A DNA stretch of 55,538 bases from Mastigamoeba balamuthi (GCA_902651635.1 CACRSC010000040.1:201636-257173), one strand, 5' to 3'; positions 11,334 through 23,071 are shown, counted from the first letter of the stretch. Program-made: numbers and translations. Notes: generated by a model from the letters alone, not told the origin.

Positions 11334-12304
11334 NNNNNNNNNNNNNNNNNNNNNNNNNNNNNNNNNNNNNNNNNNNNNNNNNNNNNNNNNNNNNNNNNNN
11401 NNNNNNNNNNNNNNNNNNNNNNNNNNNNNNNNNNNNNNNNNNNNNNNNNNNNNNNNNNNNNNNNNNNNNNNNNNNNNNNNNNNNNNNNNNNNNNNNNNNN
11501 NNNNNNNNNNNNNNNNNNNNNNNNNNNNNNNNNNNNNNNNNNNNNNNNNNNNNNNNNNNNNNNNNNNNNNNNNNNNNNNNNNNNNNNNNNNNNNNNNNNN
11601 NNNNNNNNNNNNNNNNNNNNNNNNNNNNNNNNNNNNNNNNNNNNNNNNNNNNNNNNNNNNNNNNNNNNNNNNNNNNNNNNNNNNNNNNNNNNNNNNNNNN
11701 NNNNNNNNNNNNNNNNNNNNNNNNNNNNNNNNNNNNNNNNNNNNNNNNNNNNNNNNNNNNNNNNNNNNNNNNNNNNNNNNNNNNNNNNNNNNNNNNNNNN
11801 NNNNNNNNNNNNNNNNNNNNNNNNNNNNNNNNNNNNNNNNNNNNNNNNNNNNNNNNNNNNNNNNNNNNNNNNNNNNNNNNNNNNNNNNNNNNNNNNNNNN
11901 NNNNNNNNNNNNNNNNNNNNNNNNNNNNNNNNNNNNNNNNNNNNNNNNNNNNNNNNNNNNNNNNNNNNNNNNNNNNNNNNNNNNNNNNNNNNNNNNNNNN
12001 NNNNNNNNNNNNNNNNNNNNNNNNNNNNNNNNNNNNNNNNNNNNNNNNNNNNNNNNNNNNNNNNNNNNNNNNNNNNNNNNNNNNNNNNNNNNNNNNNNNN
12101 NNNNNNNNNNNNNNNNNNNNNNNNNNNNNNNNNNNNNNNNNNNNNNNNNNNNNNNNNNNNNNNNNNNNNNNNNNNNNNNNNNNNNNNNNNNNNNNNNNNN
12201 NNNNNNNNNNNNNNNNNNNNNNNNNNNNNNNNNNNNNNNNNNNNNNNNNNNNNNNNNNNNNNNNNNNNNNNNNNNNNNNNNNNNNNNNNNNNNNNNNNNN
12301 NNNN
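11334..12304. other. Assembly gap (run of N)
   Basis: 971 consecutive N. Any open frame crossing it is unsupported. Single unresolved base also at 51458. Confidence 0.99.
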
Positions 12305-12366
12305 CTGCCTGCGCGGCCAGCGGGACATCGGCAACAGCTACAGGCCCTCGGCGCCCTCCGGGGTAC

Positions 12367-12923
12367 CTGTGCTGCAGCAGAGGGGCAGATTCCACCGGCC
12401 GCTTCTCAGGTGGTGTGCTGATATGGTCCTTGTACTCTGCGATGGGCTTGCGGCACCAGTGGCGAGGGACGTATACGGGCATGCGCTGCTGCATCGCCAG
12501 CTGTGCGGCCGCCTCTCCTTCCACGCGCTTAGGAACAAACCGCTGCGACAGGGCCCTGCCAGTCGGCTTCTGCGGCTCCTTGGCCCCTGTGTCGTCAGAG
12601 GGAGCGCAGGGGCACAGCGGTTTGTTGTCCAAGGCGTTGCCCTTGCTCCGCACGAGCGCCGCGACCCTCTCCACTTCGTCGCGGGGGAGCAGCGGGTCCG
12701 ACCGCGTGCTGGACTGCGTGACCCTTCAGATGAAGCGGCGACCACGCCGGCCACGCGCTCGGGAGACAGTGGCGCTGATCCGGTGCGATTGCTCGCACAG
12801 CGCGCACTCAATACAACGCAATGACGCGCTGTGATGATCAATTGATTTAATTACGGCCCGCGCTTCGCCGTAATCCTGTTGCTCCTCCCCTTCCTTCGCC
12901 GGCCCCAAACCGCCCGCCCGGCC
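12367..12923 (-). CDS. Unidentified multi-exon gene, internal exons
   Basis: Two exons look real: 12923-12768 (52 codons, with LRCIECALCEQSHRI) and 12713-12367 (with DEVERVAALVRSKGNALDNK and AEYKDHISTPPEKRP, ending at a donor CAG|GTACCC). They join in phase over a 54-nt intron and are followed by an intron that runs into the assembly gap. Codon third positions are less GC-biased than in VPS26. I do not recognise a domain. A D1-like exon at about 13108-13246 on the same strand may be an upstream exon, but I could not find an in-phase junction. Low confidence in the model, moderate that this is coding. Confidence 0.35.
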
Positions 12924-13107
12924 CTGCAGACGATACACCCGGCTGGGGTAGTGTCCGCGGATGCGGGGCGGCGCGTGGCCCACAGAAATACGAGGGACTC
13001 AAAAACAGAATTCCCACGAACCCGCGAAAGAAAAGTCAAAGTCAGCGGCATCGGCACAGACGGCTCGGAGCCAGCGGGGATCAAGCGGGGCGGACAAAGG
13101 GGAGGGG

Positions 13108-13246
13108 GACGGGGGGTAGCGCGCGACCGTGAGAGGGGGCAGGTGGTGAGCTTCAGAGCGACGACGACGCAGATGTCGGTGGGGGTGGCGCCGGGCTGCT
13201 TGCTCTCGGGGCGCACGTAGACGTCGCCCACGCGCACCTCCTTCTC
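13108..13246 (-). CDS. Exon with a D1-like module (VRVGDVYVRP...TDICVVVALK)
   Basis: After an acceptor TTGTCTCAG the frame reads EKEVRVGDVYVRPESKQPG and PTDICVVVALK. This matches the first module (here D1) of the gene family amplified elsewhere in the window, whose consensus is HVGEAYERP...DDIAVVVALK. It is the most divergent copy, so it may be part of a conserved single gene related to the founder of the family. Exon limits are uncertain. Confidence 0.4.
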
Positions 13247-13259
13247 GCTGGTCTGAGAC

Positions 13260-14470
13260 AAGAGGCTGCGGGCGTGGCCGTTAGTACTGTTCACCTTCTT
13301 GGGCGTTGCCGTCTTGGTGTAGTGGCGGTGGCGGTGGGCGTGTGTCTCCGAAAAGGCCCTTTTGTCTACAGAAAAAGGCCCCCGCCCCCTACCCCGATTG
13401 CAAAGCACCTCCCGCTACCGTCACGGCTGACATCAGCAGAGCGATACGAGATCTCCCTGGGCCCTCCTGTGCGTTGTCGCTGCCCTCCCCGCGGCGTTGG
13501 CGCGCAAAGCACACGCCCCATGAGGGCTGTGCCGTCCCCTGCGCCATCGCCCGCTCTCTGCCGCCCTCGCTTCCGAGGGGACCTCGCCGTGCTGCCGCGC
13601 TGTCCTGCGCCGCCGTCGCCCCTGCGGGGCCTCGGGGGCTCGCGTGGCCGGCCGCCGACGGCGAGGCACTGCTGCGGGGCTGCCGCGAGTGCAGGGCGAC
13701 GCTCCGGGCTGCCAGAGGCCCCGACGGCGACCTGGCGCTCTGGCTGCGCCTGCCCGTCGCCAGCAGTGGGCCGCGAGCCGCGCGGGTCTTGAGGTCCGCG
13801 CCCCCGAGTGCCACAGAGGCGTCTCCGCGGTCTCCTCCTGCGGCTCGGCTTCGTCTCCTGCGCTCGCACAGGCCGCCCTCGACGTCGCTTAGGGGTGCCT
13901 GCCAGCCACGCAGCGCCCCACAGTCGCTGCTCTCCTCCCCCGCGCTCTGCTGTGCTGCCCTGCTGTGCCAGCACGCAAGCGCCACGTCAGAGGTGGGGGG
14001 GAATCAGCAGCCAGAGGGGCCACATCCCAGCAGGCATTGTGCGGGTGAGACGTCAGCCACATAGCGCCTCTCGTCTCCTTGTGCTGCCCCACCTGTGTCG
14101 CGTCGCCTCTTGCCCGTGTGCCAGCTGGTCTGCTGTCGCGTCGCCTGCCGCCTGCCGCCTGTGCTGATGGCTGGTGCCGGGGTCTGAGTTGTGGTGTGCT
14201 CTGTCTGCGTCTCCTCTGTCCGCCTCGGGGGCCCCGCTGCAGCGCTGTCTCCTGCCCCGTGTGTGCTCTGGGCGCGTGGTGCTCAGGGGCTGCTCTGTGC
14301 TAGCGCGCTGCTCAGCGCCGCGGTCGTGTCACACCGCGTCGCATCGCGTCAGTCGGCTGTGGCACATGCCCTCGGCTGATGAAATCTGCGCTGATACGCC
14401 GTATGGTGAGAAGATACACGTATCTCTCCGGACCCCGTAAGGAAATCTCACGAATGCAATACCGCGCTCA
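13260..14470. other. No supported gene
   Basis: Long open frames occur because of high GC, but I see no domain or consistent splicing. An AGATACACGTATCT near-palindrome lies at 14412-14425. Confidence 0.4.
14412..14425. promoter_or_regulatory. AGATACACGTATCT, one-mismatch copy of a recurrent palindrome
   Basis: Differs by one base from the perfect palindrome AGATACGCGTATCT found at 47689 and 54573. No start codon is assigned next to it. Confidence 0.3.
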
Positions 14471-14479
14471 CGGTCCAAT

Positions 14480-15660
14480 GGGAGCTTGATCACCGCCCAT
14501 GCATTCCCCCGTGAGCCCATTTATCAACTCGCTGCTCCACATGCCAGTGGTGTAAAGGAGCACATGTCATCTGGGGCACTGACGAGGCTCTCAGCCGTCT
14601 GCAGCAGCTATCTGTCAGTGTGACACTTGAGAAGCTGAACCAACTCCCTACCAGAGGTCGCGACCTCCCCGTCATCGACAGATGGCTACTGACATCCTGA
14701 GAGCACCTCTCGATTTCTCCGGGCAACGGGCATCAGCAAGGGAGGCATCAGAGATTGGCTGTGGGTGCTGTGCCTTATGCACTGTGAGAACTCGCCATCA
14801 GAGGCCTCAGGACCCACCAGATGCACAGAGCTGCTGGTGCCAAGTGATCACCTTGGTTCTCAGTGCCATGCTGCCTGCTGCTGCTCATCCGCAAGGAACT
14901 CATGGGTGACGCACCTACACCTGTCTCTGCTGAGCAGTGCCAGCACGCTTTGTGCCCCTCTGGCTGTGAATGCCACTGTGTGCTCTGTGCCTATGCCATT
15001 GGTCATCTCTGTGTCATCCTAGTTGCTCCAGTCATGCAAGATCGGGGCCTTGGCAGTCCCTGTCTTAGGCTGCATGACAGAGGAATCCCTTGTGGTCCTC
15101 ACATAGCAGCTGACCTCTCCCGTGCTCATGCCAATACCTCTCCCGTGCTCATGCCAATACCTCTCCCGTGCTCATGCCAATACCTCTCCCGTGCTCATGC
15201 CAATACCTCTCCCGTGCTCATGCCTCTTGCAGAAGAAGTGCTAATAGCACTGTCTGGGTCGAGTGGGACACGAACACCTATTTGAGGGCTCGGTGAACGC
15301 AGCACAGGTACTGACAGCAGCCATAACAGAGCAATGGTGCAGCAGGTGACCAGAGGGACATGCGCAGAGATTCCCTGAAGGCACTGGGCTCTCATGGTGT
15401 GATGTGTTCTCTAGATACAAAATGGCAGGATTGCTGTGCTCATCTATTCCCGATTCTTCTGCTGACGTATTGCACAGAAATCTCTGTTATCTTTCTGTCT
15501 ATGTCTCTCATTGTTCTGTTGCTGCACAGCAGGCCATGCATGCACAGGAATGAGAAGCTGGCCCAATGGTCTGCGAGCTGGGGTATGCTGCTCCCCAGAA
15601 AGTGCTTGCCGGAATGCTATAGAGTGAATTGAACCTGCTCTCAATTGGCTTGTGAGGGCT
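14480..15660 (+). repeat. Dispersed repeat R1, copy 1
   Basis: About 1.1 kb, alignable by eye with 39720-40620 and, for its right half, with 33590-34300, all in the same orientation. Shared landmarks include GAACTCGCCATCAGAGGCCT, CCCGATTCTTCTGCTGA and GAGCCCAT(T)TATCAACTCG. No open frame is conserved among copies, so it is probably non-coding or long dead. Confidence 0.65.
15113..15225 (+). repeat. 23-bp tandem repeat, about five copies
   Basis: The unit CCTCTCCCGTGCTCATGCCA plus ATA repeats with exact 23-bp spacing (unit starts near 15121, 15144, 15167, 15190, 15213) and almost no divergence. The other R1 copies have only one unit here, so the expansion is local and recent. Confidence 0.85.
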
Positions 15661-15944
15661 TGCAGCCACTTACAAGCAACGGGTAGATGGTCCTCCAGGG
15701 CCACGGTGACTGTCTGCTGCTCGACGGGATCCCCGCGGCGGACCACAGAGGATAGTGCAGGTGCAGCTCGATCGCTGGCAGTACTGATGCATCGGGCTCC
15801 CGCAAGTCCTGCAAGCATTGCGACGTCTTCTGCTCTAGTGTCTCCCCCACCGCCCTCCAGTGAGGCTTTGTCTCTGAGCTCGGCCTTCACCACTGTGGCC
15901 TTGGGCATGTCGACCTTGAGTGTCAGAAGACTCGATGCTGGCAC
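15645..15944 (-). CDS. Hypothetical coding segment
   Basis: The minus-strand frame reads SLLTLKVDMPKATVVKAELR, RAEDVAMLAGLAGARC and EQQTVTVALEDHLPVACKWL, a more protein-like composition than neighbouring shadows. No family recognised, no splice sites established. It may be a remnant of the local gene family linker. Confidence 0.2.
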
Positions 15945-16191
15945 AGCATTGAATTATGAGCTTGCCAGCGAGTGAGAAAGTGCGTTCTGCTGCCCGACGA
16001 AAGGGCTGCGACACTGTGTGGCACCGTGAGAGGCTGCCAGGGCAGACGGACCCTCGCTATTCGTGTGAGCGCAGCTGGAATGTGCTCTGTGACATCAACA
16101 AGGAGCACGAAGGGCGAGAAGCTCTTCTTGGAGGTCTTTTTCCTTTGTTGTTACTAATCTGTTCGGAGGCACCACAACTACCGCTGCGGCA

Positions 16192-16917
16192 ATGGCAGCA
16201 CCCATGGAGGACCTCAAGGGGGACGGACAGTATGTCTCTGGCCACCTCTACAAGATGAAGGGATGCACATACATGTCAGTGAGGTTTACAAGCGCCGCGA
16301 GCACGAGGGGGAGCAGGGCACAACCCCCGGCGACATCTGCGTTGTCGTCGCCATCGAGCAGAGCAAGGATTCATCCACGCAGCCGTGCGCTCTCACATGC
16401 CCCACACGCCCCTAGCCTCCACTTTGCTGCTCCCTGCTGGCATCACCGCGGCGGGCGTCGTTCGTTTTGCTCGCACTTTATACCACGGGTTTGTCGGGTT
16501 CTTTTCTGGCTTCATGGATTTCAATATTTGCGTGGCGTTGGGTCAACAGCCTCGTGGTTGAGCACGTGGGCGGCATGTGGCAGCTCCTGAGCTATTGGAA
16601 TGCGATGTGGTACCGTGACATGTCCGACACCGCGCTGTCGAAAAGGACTCCGACGAGGTGGCCTGCATCGCCATGATCAGCGAGCACGAGCAATTGATCA
16701 TCAGCTGGGCCCTGTGCGCACCCGATGGAGCGGTGGAACACTCAGTTGCAATATGCTCTGGGTGCAGGAGCTGGTTCCCAGCCAAGTGGAAGGAGAGGGG
16801 CCAGGCGCTGCAGATCCAGTCCCAGAGCTGGAGCTCCTCGCCAGCGCCTCGTGTGTTCTGGAGGCCATGGGCCTTGCCAAGGCAGAGGCGATGCTCTTGC
16901 AGGCCCAGTACAAGTGA
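16192..16917 (+). pseudogene. Decayed member of the D1-D2-SAM-like family
   Basis: It starts like intact members (MAAPMEDLKGDGQYVSGHLY), then needs a frame change to continue as HVSEVYKRREHE and PGDICVVVAIEQSK (module D1). A D2-like stretch with VVEHVGGMWQ and EVACIAMISEHEQLII follows at about 16500-16700, and the C-terminal ELELLASASCVLEAMGLAKA ends at 16917. The order of modules is right but the frame is broken at least once in D1, so it is probably a pseudogene. Its 3' flank is repeat R2. Confidence 0.6.
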
Positions 16918-16974
16918 TCTCCATGCCATGAGGTGGCCTCGATGTCCGTTTGTTGCTTGTGATCGGTGACTATC

Positions 16975-17190
16975 AAACTAAACAGAGAACAAGTGTTGAA
17001 CGGGGAAGAAGATTGCAAAAAGATATCCTGAGCAGTGCGTCAGGGAGGAATCGGAATCATAGTGGCGAATCCTGCCACTGGGTGCAGCCGTTGACGGTAT
17101 CTGCCTCGATGTCGCCCAGGTGAAGAACGGTTCCCTCACACAGTCGTACCATTCGCACCTGCCCCCCACCTTTTCGACGACGTGTGACAC
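16975..17190 (+). repeat. Dispersed repeat R2, copy 1 (family 3' flank)
   Basis: Landmark AAAGATATCCTGAGCAGTGC plus GGAATCGGAA and CTGGGTGCAG. Similar sequence at 20355-20480 and 40640-40840. Two of the three copies directly follow a family C-terminus (YK stop), so R2 is probably the 3' UTR/downstream region that travelled with the gene. Confidence 0.6.
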
Positions 17191-17329
17191 ACTTGATCAC
17201 AGGGGATCTTTATTGAGAGGAGCCACAGCCCCTCCACCAAGGGCGAGGATCTGATCTACCTTCTCGGCGTGGAGCAGATTATGAAAAGCACGGGTGGACC
17301 TTTCCTGACGAGTCTTGTGTGTGATGTGT

Positions 17330-17960
17330 TTAGGCTTTGTCTGGGGCGTGGGAGAGTATGATTCCGTCAGCACGGAGCTTTTCGCGGCTCTCGAGGAGCT
17401 GGAAGAGGTGCATCCACCGGGGTGCCTTTCGCCGAGCCGCGCCACCACGTCGTGCTAGCTCCGCTGCGTGAGGACCTAGGGGTCGAATGCTATGCAGACC
17501 GGCCTGCATAGCCTTACACGAGCGGTGGGTGGTCACGTCCCACACTGGCCCTCTTGAGGGACGGCTGCATCACGCCGTCAATGCCCCTCGAGCGCTCGAT
17601 GCTGAGAATCACTTCCTCGCTCGTGGTGGGTCTCCGCATGCACAGGGGCACCGGGGGCCTCGCACATAGCGAGTGCGTGGTCCTCGACCCTCGAGCGCGC
17701 CAGGGGGGTGGACGTCGAGATGCAGCTGCGGCCAGGGTGGTCGAGGCCGCCCACCTCTCGTGCAAGGAGTTGTGGGCAGGCCTGCAGGGCATCGACCCCC
17801 TCGACCCTGACGCCGTGGAGCCAGAGCGACGTGGTCGCGCGGCACCGCTAGAGGCACCCCGAGTGGGTGCACCTCATCGAGCTGCTCGAGAGCCACGCGG
17901 AGCTCGACGCGGACGGCCTCGTCCTCCTCCACATCCCGGACCGCCGGAGCACTTGCAGCA
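17330..17960. pseudogene. Head-to-head inverted pair of family exons (SAM-like module)
   Basis: Minus strand, from ~17620 down: SIERSRGIDGVMQPSLKRA, then RWMHLFQLLESREKL and ADGIILSHAPDK. Plus strand, from ~17690 up: LSCKEL, GIDPLDPDAV, then HLIELLESHAELDADGLVLL. Both halves begin at the same homologous point and point away from each other around ~70-100 bp. Each needs frame changes to read through. The same arrangement recurs at 33055-33600. Confidence 0.55.
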
Positions 17961-19500
17961 CAGCTCGAGTCTGCCACACAAGACGTCCATGTCGCAGCGG
18001 CCGCGTCGCCCGTCGCTCTGCCAAGGGTCTGCTGCCTTGCCGCGTCGAGAACGTCGAGACGTCGAGCGCTGGAGGTCCAAGGCCACCGCAATGCACCGCA
18101 GATCTGCGGCGTCTCCACCGCAGCCCTCGCATCCTAGCAAGATGCGAGAGAGACTGTGACCTCGATACGATTCCCAGCGCCCAGCGTCAATTGATACCTG
18201 CGTGTCGCCGTCGCCGTCGCTGTCGTCCTCGTGCGTGCTGCTGCTGCTGCTGCTCAACTGACGTCCACGCCTGCGACGCCTGCGACGAGGCCAGACAGCA
18301 GCAGGGCACACAGGCCTGAGTGAGGGTGCGGGAGCAGGGCAGAGCAGGACAAGTTTAAACACCTCACAGCGCACCTAAACACACATATGCAGCGCGACAC
18401 ACAGACACACCTTCACCCACCCACCCAGTGCGCAGATTGCGCGCCACTTCGCGGCGGCGTTAGCGATGGCCGCGCATCGGCTTGCTGATGACCTCGTCGT
18501 TGTGCCCTCCGTTCGAGTGTTATCCTCGTGGCGTGACTGCGGTCTCTGCTGGTGTTTGTGTGGCCTGCTGCAGTCTCCTGTCGGCGCACCAGGGCTGGTG
18601 TTCTGTTCCTGGGTCCTGTGCTGTGGTTGCTGGGGCTTCTGCTTAGCTCTGGGGGAGGGCAGTGTCTCTTCGTGGCTGCCCCCCGGTTCCCGCGTCCATG
18701 GCGTCACAGATTCTGCTTGTGATCTGCATATCTTCCATATATTCCTCTCTTTGCGCCCTCTGACTGCGCCACAGTGGAAAGAACGGGAAACGCACATCGT
18801 AGCCTTAATTCTCCTGTCCCTCCCAACCATGCCGGGGAGAGAATTGCAGCGACATGCGAGTCCGATGTGAGGGATGGCTGTAGATGCGGTCTGGCACTTC
18901 ATCCAAGTACTTTCTTACAACTCAATCGACTTTGACAAATGCCCGTGTGAGAATTGGGTACTTCCTGAAGTATCATTTAAGAGCAAAGGAAGGCTCTCAA
19001 ATGACCCTGGGATTCAGTGTATCCCTGCACTTCCATCTTATTCAGTTTTGCTTATAGGCTTTCCAACTCGAAGCTCACTGGGGACAGGTCCTCCAAAATT
19101 TGGCGTGGGGTCAACAACCTTGTGGTCGAGCACTGGGCAGCACGTGGCAGTCCTTAGGCTATTGGAATTCGTTGCAGTACCGACAACTGTGCTGTTGCAG
19201 GAGGACTTGGAGGTGGCCTGCAACGCCATGAGCTGCGAGCAGGAGCAATTGATCAGCAGCCGAGCCTGTGCCTGCACCTGACGGGGCAGTCGAGGCACAC
19301 AGTGACGTTGCTTGTGCACGAACTGGTTTCTGGCCCAGTGGGAGGAGAGGTGCCAGGCACAGCAGTTCCAGTCCCCGCAGATGCAGCAGCTGCAGCACGC
19401 AGTCGCTCTCCCGTCCCACGCAGCCCACCCTCAAGAGCTCGATGCACCGCCCACACCGCATGCGTGCCCGGTCGCCGGCATCCCGTCGCAGCGCCCACCG
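17960..19500. other. No intact gene; family fragments and microsatellite
   Basis: A (CTG)n run at about 18236-18256. A D2-like remnant (NNLVVEH in one frame, EVACNAMSCEQEQLISS in another) at about 19090-19280. The rest shows nothing I can support. Confidence 0.4.
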
Positions 19501-19517
19501 CAGTCTCTGCAGTCCTA

Positions 19518-20310
19518 GATGGATGGACAGGCCCCGTGTGAGCCTCTGATGGATGCGGTCGTGCAGCTAACGAAGCGGTTCGATGCCCAGCAGCACCCGA
19601 CGTGGGACCAGCCCTGGTACACATCCTGCCCCTGCACAAGTTCCTGGAGGCACCGCCGCCAAAGCTGCTGGCGCACTGCGCTCCCCAGGAGGATGCCGTG
19701 GGTGACAGCGAGGCCCAGAGCGAGCAGAGCCAGCATCAGCAGCCCCCGCCCAAGTACTGGCCCTACATCGCGGTGTCGGAGGCCCAGAGGGAGGACGAGA
19801 CGCCCCTGGGCGAGGCCCAGACAACTGAGCAGTCCGAGGCCGACGAGGCAGACCCTGCTCCGCAGCACACGCCCTCGGAACAGACCCGGAGTTGCCAGTT
19901 GAGAGCGACAGGGGGCTCGACGCCGACGAGGAGAAGGAAGAGGATCGCCCGCAAAGAAGGCCAGGGTGGACCCCGACGTGCTCCTGAGGCGGAGGGCCAA
20001 GCGCATGGGGCTGGACGGCCTCGACCCCGTCACTGTCGCCCAGTGGGAGCAGCGCGACGTGCTCCGGTGGCTTGAGGAGAAGCACCCCTGCTTCCAGCTG
20101 CTCGCGGCCCTGCTCAGGAGCCACCCAGAGCTGTACGTTGAGGGCCTTGTGCTGACGCAGCCGCTGACGGCCAGCGACCTCGCCAGGCACATCAGCCACC
20201 GGGGCGGGTCGCAGCTGGTCACGGAGGACCTCCTCCCAGAGCTGGAGCTCCTCGCCAGCACCTCGCGTGTGCTGGAGGCCGTGGGCCTCGCCAAGGCCCA
20301 GTACAAGTAG
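19518..20310 (+). pseudogene. Family member with linker and SAM-like module, frameshifted
   Basis: The linker contains FLEAPPPKLLAHCAPQEDA and QQPPPKYWPYIAVSEAQRED. After two frame changes near 19880 and 19950 the C-terminal module is fully open: DPDVLLRRRAKRMGLDGLDP, TVAQWEQRDVLRWLEEKHP, LLRSHPELYVEGLVL and ELELLASTSRVLEAVGLAKA with a stop at 20308-20310. The W..RDVLRWL...LYVEGLVL pattern resembles a SAM domain, by pattern only. Either a recent pseudogene or a gene with an unrecognised intron at the frame breaks. A nearly parallel copy, split by an insertion, lies at 34390-35275. Confidence 0.5.
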
Positions 20311-20354
20311 ATGGATGCAATGAGATGGCCTCGATGTCAATTTGTTGCTGTTGA

Positions 20355-20480
20355 ATGTGTGACATTCAATCGAAACAGAGAACAAGTGTTGGACGGGGAA
20401 GGAGATTGCCAAAAGATATCCTGAGCAGTGCATCAGGAGAGGAATCGGAAACAAAGTGGCGAATCCTGCAACTGGGTGCA
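20355..20480 (+). repeat. Dispersed repeat R2, copy 2
   Basis: Follows the stop of the preceding family member by ~45 bp; carries AAAGATATCCTGAGCAGTGC. Confidence 0.6.
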
Positions 20481-20631
20481 GGGCAGGGCACCGGTCAGTG
20501 TATTCAATGCCCCCTCCCCCGACCCGAGGGATGAGGACGATTGGTACCTTGCAGGCCGGTATCCTCAGTGTATGGCTCTTCGGACTGGTGGATACTCATC
20601 AATCAAGTCAAAACAAGAGGACAGCCTGCAC

Positions 20632-21201
20632 TTGGCCCAGGCGCTGAGGAGCTTCGACATGGTGTCCTTGCGCCTCGCCAGGTAGGCCACCGTGGCGGGG
20701 TCCACCGCCGTGAGGGCTGCGGCCGAGACTACGAGCAGCTGCCACCCGTTTCCGATGGCCTTGGTGCGCCACATCCCCCCCGATGCACTCAATAACGGTG
20801 CAGAAGACCCTGCGCGGCACGGTGCACGGGCAGCGACAGCGTTGGCGTTGAGGGTTCCGCGGAACAGAGAGAAAAGAGGAAAGATAACAGAGGGGCAGCG
20901 CAATAACAAACAAGCAGAGCCCGCTTGACGAGGCGGTGGCGACGCTCCGGCGGGTAGCAAAAGGAAAACAAGGGAACTGCGGGTGCTGGGACGGGAAAGG
21001 GGTGGAGGGAGGTCGGGCGCACGGCCGCATGGTGGCGTTGTTCTCCTTGAGGGCGACGACGACGGCGATGCCGTCCTGCGAGCCTGGCATCCTCGACGAC
21101 CGCTCGTCGGCCTCTCCCACGCGCACTAAATGGTTCCTGGTCTTGTGCAGGAAGTCGGCAACGAAAACCCCGTCGCCCAGCTTATCCGCGGGCGCCGCCA
21201 T
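20632..21201 (-). pseudogene. Family member A1 (modules D1 and D2 only), truncated and frameshifted
   Basis: Exon 1 is 21201-21023 (MAAPADKLGDGVFVADFLHK... DGIAVVVALKENNA) and exon 2 starts at 20809 (VFCTVIECIGG). A run of seven G where six are needed shifts the frame before MWRTKAIGNGWQLL; downstream ALTAVDPATVAYLARRKD continues in the shifted frame. The linker and SAM-like exon are missing. A1 is head to head with A2, the two ATGs 394 bp apart; the pair A3/A4 at 42.6-46.0 kb has the same arrangement. Confidence 0.65.
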
Positions 21202-21595
21202 CGCGTGGTGAGCTGGTCTTGTGGTGAGAGACTGCTCCAGGGAATCGGGGAGAGAGAGAAGTCAGCATCGGCCTGGCTGACGACGCTGTGCGTTGTGCGC
21301 AGGGCTTGGAGAGTGAGTGCGTGCAGACCGCTGCCCGGGGCGACGCGGGGGCTGCGACGGCAGCTGGGGCCTGCGTGGCGTTGCCGGGCCGCGGGGAGCT
21401 GCTGAGGCAGGCTGGCCCCTTCGAACGCGCTGCCTTGCGTATTTTCGTTCCTGATGTCAGCGTGACATCAACAAGCGGACACATAAGGATTGGGGGGCGG
21501 AGCGTCAGGCTGTCGCGGGCTGGTAGCCTTATCGAAATCCTCTTTTATTGCTTTTTGTTGTAATAGTCAAGGAGAAGTCACCCACCCCAGACGCG
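21202..21595. promoter_or_regulatory. Shared intergenic region of head-to-head pair A1/A2
   Basis: 394 bp between divergent ATGs, nearly identical to 43852-44235 between A3 and A4. The high identity of a non-coding stretch shows recent duplication of the whole block and fits a bidirectional promoter, but no element is proven. Confidence 0.4.
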
Positions 21596-23071
21596 ATGGC
21601 GGCGCCCGCGGAGCAGCTGAGCGACGGAACGTTCGTCGCCGACGGCATGTACAAGAAGAAGGGCAACTTCATTCACGTGGGCGAGGCCTACGAGCGGCCC
21701 GCGAGGACGCCAGGCGCTCAGGACGACATCGCCGTCGTCGTCGCCCTCAAGAAGAACAACGCCACCACGCGGCCGTGCGCCCGACCTCCCTCCACCCCCT
21801 TTCCCCGTCCCAGCGCCCGCGGCATACGCCTCTGTCTTCCTTTTGCTGCCCGCCGGGGCGTCGCCACCGCCTCGTCGAGCGGCGTCTGCTTGTTTGTTTT
21901 TGCGCTGCCCCTCTGTTTTCTCTCCTCTTTTCTCTCTGTTCCGCGGAACCCTCGACGCCAATGCTCGCCATCTTCCTTTGAGCCACGCCGTGCAGGTTCT
22001 TCTGCATTGTGGTTGAGCGAGTCGGTGGAACGTGGCGCCCCAAGACAATCGGCAACGGTTGGAAGATGACCAGAGTCTCGGCCGCGGCCCTCACGGCAGT
22101 GGACTACGCCGCAGTGGCCGACCTCGCGACGCGCGAGGACAAAGTGACAACGCTCCTCAGCGCCTGGGCCCTGTGCGCACACCTCTTATCTTCGCGGATC
22201 GGGGGTGGGGGCATTGGATACACTGACCGGTGCCTGCCCCGCAGGAACCGCTTCCTCACCAGATGGGAGAGGAGGCGCATCGTCCACCTCGTCCAGGCCC
22301 CCCCCGCAGCCCCAACAACCCCAGCAGCCCCCGCAGCCCCCGCAGCAGAACGCCGCCCTGCCCGAGCCGCCGCAGCATGAGGAGGAGCAGCTGTCTGACG
22401 CCCTGTTCCCGCCGCAGCTGGAGGAGCACTTGGACGCACCGCTCTCGCCGCCGCCCAATGAGCAGCAGCACTACGATGCCCCACCGCTGTCCCAGGCGTC
22501 CGACAAGCAGAAGGGCGGCGAGGCGGACAACGAGACGGCCGAGGCCTCGCAGTCCGAGCCGGGGCGCCTGGTGCTGTTCTTCGACGACGAGAGCGAGGAG
22601 GAGCGCGAGCAGCCCCTCGGCGGCCAGGCGCCCCCGGAGCATCAGGCGGCATCTGCCACCGCCAGCGATCAGCGCATGGCATCCGCGGGGCTGGCGCAGC
22701 AGCGGGAGGCCGCGCCCGAGGCCCCCAGGAGCCCAAGGCGCCTGCGCACTGCGACAAAGAGCGAGGCCATGGTCGCCGACCTCCTGGGCGACCCGAGGGG
22801 CTCCGTGTTCGTGGAGCCGCCCCCCCGGGTGTCCAGGGAGGAAGAGGCTGCCCGGGAGCTCCGCCTCCGGGTCTGGAGGATCGGCCTCTCCGGGCTCGAC
22901 CCCCGCGACGTCTTCCGCTGGGAGCAGGACGACCTCGGCTGCTGGGTCGCACAGCACCACCGGCAGTGCGAGCAGCTCCCTGACCTCCTCTGGAGCCACC
23001 CGGAGCTGGGCATCGACGGCCACTCGCTGGCGGGGCAGTTGGACATGGGCTTCCTCGTCGCCCGCCTGCAC

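Noticed and set aside
12305-12360. Plus-strand continuation of the VIT gene after the gap (LRGQRDIGNSYRPSAPSG)
   Set aside because: Could be an exon, but nothing links it to the gene across 971 N, and the minus-strand exon model competes for the adjacent bases.
10840-12834. Long open frames running through the assembly gap on both strands
   Set aside because: Most of their length is N; only the flanking exons have evidence.
15113-15225. CRISPR-like array
   Set aside because: Direct tandem units with no spacers, in a eukaryotic context.
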